A DNA stretch of 8,912 nt, taken from assembly GCA_900320035.1 (NCBI GenBank), contig ONQU01000082.1, forward strand, positions 1-8,912, written 5' to 3'. Each line of letters opens with the position of its first letter. Positions within the stretch are counted from its first letter, which is position 1. The stretch is from an uncultured Rhodospirillaceae bacterium (GTDB taxonomy: Bacteria > Pseudomonadota > Alphaproteobacteria > RF32 > CAG-239). Shown one piece after another: positions 5,907 to 8,912 of this stretch. The notes under the pieces are model-generated. The model saw only the letters and a program-made list of their open reading frames with translations, did not search any database and was not told the DNA's origin. A program made the position numbers and the translations under genes.

Positions 5907-6768
5907 GTCTTTTTACAATCATCACTTTTTTAACACAACGGGAATCAACGTCTAAAACCCGAAAACTGATATTATCTTGTGCTTCTATCACTTCGCCACG
6001 TTGCGGCACTCGCTCAACCATAGCGCAAATCAAACCACCCAAGGTATCAACTTCATCTTCATAGTCTTCAATATTTTTCCATAAATCTAGACCGGTTTTG
6101 GCTTTAATATCTTCCAGTTCGGCAGAGCCATCAGCCATAATCACATTTTTACCTTGCTGTTTAATCTCCGGTTCAACTTCAATATCATATTCATCTTCAA
6201 TATCACCGACAATTTCTTCCAGCAAATCTTCAATTGTCACCAAACCGTCAACACCGCCGTATTCGTCAACCACCAAGGCCATGTGCACCTTGTTTTTTTG
6301 CATAAAGTTAAGCAAATCCAAAACATGCATAGAAGGCGAAACAAATTTTAATTTATTGCTTGCTACCATGGCGGCTTTTGCTTTCGGTTGCCCTTTCATC
6401 AAAGCCTTTGCCACATCAATAATGTGTACCATACCGATAATATCATCCAAAGATTGATCATAAATCGGCACACGGGAATGACCTTTTTCTGTCATCAAAA
6501 GCCCTAGATCTTGCACCGTGCCATCTTTTTGAAAGGCCACAATTTCCGCACGCGGCACCATAATTTGCCCACAACGCTTATCTTTCAGGTAAAGCACATT
6601 ATTAAGCAGAAGCTGTTCTTGGCTACTCAAATTACCGCAAATATCTTTATTATCTGCCGCCTCCTCAATTAAATCTTCCAGTGTTTCACGCACATTTTCT
6701 TTGTGACTGAAACGACGGCAAAGACAGTTCCATAGGTTTTCTTTTACGTTATTATTGTTATCACTCAT
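5866..6768 (-). CDS. corC: CorC/YbeX-type CBS-domain protein (HlyC/CorC family)
   Basis: A soluble protein of 300 residues from the chosen ATG. Two CBS domains, which usually bind adenosine nucleotides, span about 68-126 (IMVPRAEIV, HSRVPIYD, IIGMVHIIDV) and 140-190 (VVDEYGGVDGLVTIEDLLEEIVGDI). The CorC_HlyC domain spans about 205-286 (DGSAELEDI, DTLGGLI, VIVKRHE-like end). There is no DUF21 membrane domain, as in E. coli YbeX, which has been linked to magnesium/cobalt efflux and more recently to ribosome metabolism; the exact role is unsettled. I chose the ATG at 6766-6768 because GAGGA lies six bases upstream and it overlaps the ybeY stop by eight bases. An upstream in-frame ATG at 6778-6780 adds four residues but has no ribosome site. 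The older haemolysin label for this family is not supported. Confidence 0.93.
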   Translation of the reverse strand: MSDNNNNVKENLWNCLCRRFSHKENVRETLEDLIEEAADNKDICGNLSSQEQLLLNNVLYLKDKRCGQIMVPRAEIVAFQKDGTVQDLGLLMTEKGHSRVPIYDQSLDDIIGMVHIIDVAKALMKGQPKAKAAMVASNKLKFVSPSMHVLDLLNFMQKNKVHMALVVDEYGGVDGLVTIEDLLEEIVGDIEDEYDIEVEPEIKQQGKNVIMADGSAELEDIKAKTGLDLWKNIEDYEDEVDTLGGLICAMVERVPQRGEVIEAQDNISFRVLDVDSRCVKKVMIVKRHEPETKTTGAENN

Positions 6769-7288
6769 CAATTTCCTCATAAGGGTTGCTAATATTTAAC
6801 TGATTTAAAATTTTAATTTCTAAATTTTCCATTTGTTCGGCGTCTTGCTCAACCATGTGATCATAGCCCAAAATATGTAAAAACCCATGCACCAACAAAT
6901 GGCTAAAATGCGCTTCGGTTGTAATTTTTTGTTCCGTTGCTTCCCGACACACCGTCTCATAGGCCAAAATAATATTTCCTAAATCTGTTTCCATGAAAGG
7001 ATCGTCGGCTGGCATAAAATCAACCGCATCAAGATTAGCAAAAGATAGTACATTGGTCGGCTTATCAAGCCCGCGAAAATCGCGGTTAAGCTGCTGTACC
7101 GTTGCATCATCACTTAAACATACGTTCAAGAATGTATGTTTTTTGAGCGTTTGCAAAATTGTCTTTTCATTTTCGTAAACGTAAGCAAAAGTGACGTCTT
7201 TAATTTTCTCAGCCAAAGACGATACATTCGGTAACGTATGTATCCACCTGTCATCATCAATACTTAGATTTAAGTCAACCTCAATCAT
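6761..7288 (-). CDS. ybeY: Endoribonuclease YbeY, rRNA maturation factor
   Basis: YbeY is a single-strand-specific metal-dependent endoribonuclease involved in 16S rRNA 3'-end maturation and ribosome quality control. The 175-residue protein has the zinc site HGFLHILGYDH, with His134, His138 and His144, and the conserved segment LNRDFRGLDKPTNVLSF (67-83) including Arg72. LGNIILAYETV (103-113) and QMENLEIKILNQL (152-164) also match the family. TNVLSF in place of TDVLSF, and the NPY near the end, are features I associate with alphaproteobacterial YbeY. The ATG overlaps the phoH stop by eight bases (ATGATTGA), and the 3' end overlaps corC by eight bases, so translation is probably coupled on both sides. 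The nearest ribosome-site-like AAGGA is about 11 bases upstream. Confidence 0.96.
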   Translation of the reverse strand: MIEVDLNLSIDDDRWIHTLPNVSSLAEKIKDVTFAYVYENEKTILQTLKKHTFLNVCLSDDATVQQLNRDFRGLDKPTNVLSFANLDAVDFMPADDPFMETDLGNIILAYETVCREATEQKITTEAHFSHLLVHGFLHILGYDHMVEQDAEQMENLEIKILNQLNISNPYEEIDE

Positions 7289-8249
7289 TTTTCACATAAT
7301 CCTTGCCACGCTTTTCATAGGCCTGTACGATTTTAGCGACCAAACCATGCCGAACCACATCTGCTGCCGTAAAAGTAACGGAAGAAATGCTGTCCACTTG
7401 CCGTAATGTATCAAGTGCATCACGCAAACCGGATATAACGCCGTGTGGTAAATCGACTTGGCTTAAATCGCCATTAACCACCATGCGTGAATTTTCACCC
7501 AAACGGGTTAAAAACATTTTCATCTGCATCGGCGTCGTGTTTTGCGCCTCATCAAGAATAATGAACGAATTAGAAAGCGTGCGGCCGCGCATAAATGCAA
7601 GTGGCGCAATTTCAATTTCGCCCAAAGCCAATTTTTTATCCACCATTTCAGCCGGCAACATTTCGTAAAGTGCATCATACAGCGGGCGTAAATACGGATC
7701 GACTTTTTCTTTTAAATCCCCCGGTAAAAAGCCCAAGTTTTCACCGGCTTCCACCGCCGGCCGTGATAAAATAATTTTATCAATCGCACCCTCCAACATC
7801 ATCGAAACAGCTAACGCCACCGCCAAATAAGTTTTACCGGTACCGGCCGGTCCGAGGCCGAATACCAGTTCATTTTTCATCATTTCTTGAATATATTTTG
7901 CCTGCATGGCCGAACGCGGATAAATATAACGCTTTTTAGTTTTCAGAACAATATCATTCATTTCTTGTTTTTCGCTCTCGCTATGCCCGCTATCACCGCT
8001 CATGCGGACCGCGGCTTTAACCTCTTGTTCCCCAATTGCAATTCCTTTACTGGCTTTATTATATAATACCTCAATAGCTGCTTTTGCATTTTCCACGTCA
8101 CTTGAAGCGCCCTTTATGGTAATTTGATTACCAAAGCTCAAAATTTCCACATTAAGCATTTTTTCAATCAGCCGCAAATTAGCATCAGCTTCACCGACCA
8201 GTTGTTGCATCAGTTGATTATTAAACAGTTCAAAACCTATTTCAGCCAT
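7281..8249 (-). CDS. phoH: PhoH-family ATPase (YbeZ type)
   Basis: A 322-residue cytoplasmic P-loop ATPase. The N-terminal about 65 residues look like the small KH-like domain of this family (QITIKGASSDVENAKAAI). The PhoH domain follows, with Walker A GPAGTGKT at 133-140, SRPAVEAGENLGFLPGD at 162-178, and Walker B FIILDEAQN at 229-237, then NGDLSQVDLP (259-268) and sensor-like residues after it. YbeZ proteins are predicted RNA helicase or NTPase partners of YbeY, and the two genes are adjacent here as in most proteobacteria. The phosphate-starvation label comes from the E. coli PhoH paralogue and does not predict regulation here. The ATG has a strong ribosome site (AAAGGAG, eight-base spacer) and lies two bases after the miaB stop. 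Confidence 0.95.
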   Translation of the reverse strand: MAEIGFELFNNQLMQQLVGEADANLRLIEKMLNVEILSFGNQITIKGASSDVENAKAAIEVLYNKASKGIAIGEQEVKAAVRMSGDSGHSESEKQEMNDIVLKTKKRYIYPRSAMQAKYIQEMMKNELVFGLGPAGTGKTYLAVALAVSMMLEGAIDKIILSRPAVEAGENLGFLPGDLKEKVDPYLRPLYDALYEMLPAEMVDKKLALGEIEIAPLAFMRGRTLSNSFIILDEAQNTTPMQMKMFLTRLGENSRMVVNGDLSQVDLPHGVISGLRDALDTLRQVDSISSVTFTAADVVRHGLVAKIVQAYEKRGKDYVKND

Positions 8250-8251
8250 AA

Positions 8252-8912
8252 TTAAAGCTCCTTTCCGCTTAAAGAATTGGTGGTAGCATCAGTCACAACC
8301 ACATCAACAATTTTATTTATATTATCACCTTTTGTCGTCATATGCAAGTTTTGCATATAAGGTGTGCGACCAATAAGTTGTCCTTTATGCCGACCTTTTT
8401 GTTCAAACAACACCGGCATGGTTTGACCGATGCAAGATTGATTAAACTTGGTTTGATAGTCAAACAACAAAGTTTGCAAAATATCGAGCCGTTCTTTTTT
8501 AACCTTTTCCTCCACCTGATTTTCCATAACCGCTGCCGGTGTGCCGGGACGACGGCTGTATTTAAATGAAAATGCCTGAATATATTTGACTTGATTAACA
8601 ATATCCAATGTTTGTTGAAAATCATCATCGGTTTCGCCCGGAAAACCGACGATAAAATCTGATGACATTTTCAGCTGCGGATTAGCCGCATACAATTTTT
8701 CTACCACGCGTAAATAATCTGCTGCGGTATGACGCCGATTCATCGCCTTCAAAATTTTATCCGAACCGGATTGCACCGGCAAATGCAGATACGGCATCAA
8801 AATTTCAATATCTTTGTGGCAGGCAATCAAGTCATCGCTCATATCCGCCGGATAAGATGTGGTATAACGCAAACGCTTTAAGCCGTCCAACTCGGCAACC
8901 TTATGCAATAAA
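8252..8912 (-). CDS. miaB: tRNA-2-methylthio-N6-dimethylallyladenosine synthase MiaB (C-terminal part)
   Basis: MiaB is a radical SAM methylthiotransferase that modifies i6A37 in tRNAs reading UNN codons. The coding frame stays open to the right edge, so the N-terminal domain and both iron-sulfur cluster motifs lie outside; 219 residues and a TAA stop are visible. The visible part begins LLHKVAELDGLKRLRYTTS. It includes HLPVQSGSDKIL, SSDFIVGFPGETDDDF and SRRPGTPAA, all closely matching E. coli MiaB. The C-terminal about 65 residues, with IGRTPYMQNLHM and VVVTDATTNSLSGKEL, are the TRAM domain that binds tRNA. The apparent internal start near 8908 is only a TTG inside the frame. It is the most upstream gene visible of the operon leading to phoH, ybeY, corC and lnt, and the operon promoter is not in the window. 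RimO and MtaB are relatives, but this gene order and sequence fit MiaB. Confidence 0.94.
   Translation of the reverse strand, partial: LLHKVAELDGLKRLRYTTSYPADMSDDLIACHKDIEILMPYLHLPVQSGSDKILKAMNRRHTAADYLRVVEKLYAANPQLKMSSDFIVGFPGETDDDFQQTLDIVNQVKYIQAFSFKYSRRPGTPAAVMENQVEEKVKKERLDILQTLLFDYQTKFNQSCIGQTMPVLFEQKGRHKGQLIGRTPYMQNLHMTTKGDNINKIVDVVVTDATTNSLSGKEL

Overview
The window comes from an AT-rich Gram-negative bacterium, most likely an alphaproteobacterium. Gram-negative: it carries the end of an outer-membrane FadL-type barrel and a complete apolipoprotein N-acyltransferase, and has the block miaB-phoH-ybeY-corC-lnt in the order conserved across proteobacteria. Alphaproteobacterial is an inference, from details such as TNVLSF in YbeY (gammaproteobacteria usually have TDVLSF) and the NPY near the YbeY C-terminus. 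I cannot place it further. An uncultured or host-associated lineage is possible but not shown by the sequence.

Layout, left to right. (1) 1-384, plus: the last 127 residues of a FadL/TodX-family long-chain fatty acid transporter. (2) 399-437: a hairpin terminator with A- and T-tracts, shared by the converging fadL-like gene and nagB operon. (3) 462-3661, minus: a compact operon read in the order MORN-repeat protein, SlyX, NagB-like protein. (4) 3662-3864: a 203-base divergent intergenic region with a -10 candidate and a strong ribosome site for the next gene. (5) 3865-4236, plus: a small exported protein with three near-identical 11-residue repeats. (6) 4256-4288: hairpin terminator, followed by a hexanucleotide repeat that runs into the lnt stop codon. 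(7) 4335-8912, minus: miaB (5' end outside the window), phoH, ybeY, corC and lnt, nearly all overlapping or abutting.

How the genes relate. The right-hand block is housekeeping: tRNA 2-methylthiolation (MiaB), RNA-linked ATPase (PhoH/YbeZ), rRNA maturation RNase (YbeY), CBS-domain CorC/YbeX and lipoprotein N-acylation (Lnt). The left-hand operon is the unusual part. It joins a membrane-anchored protein of about 25 MORN_2-like repeats, the small coiled-coil protein SlyX, and a NagB-family protein in which the position of the catalytic Asp72 is glycine, while the rest of the active site and the allosteric GlcNAc-6-phosphate site look intact. Whether these three work together is unknown.

I found no defence system, mobile element, CRISPR array, tRNA or rRNA. 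The strongest leads are the altered NagB, the large MORN protein with its operon partners, and the exported 11-residue-repeat protein.
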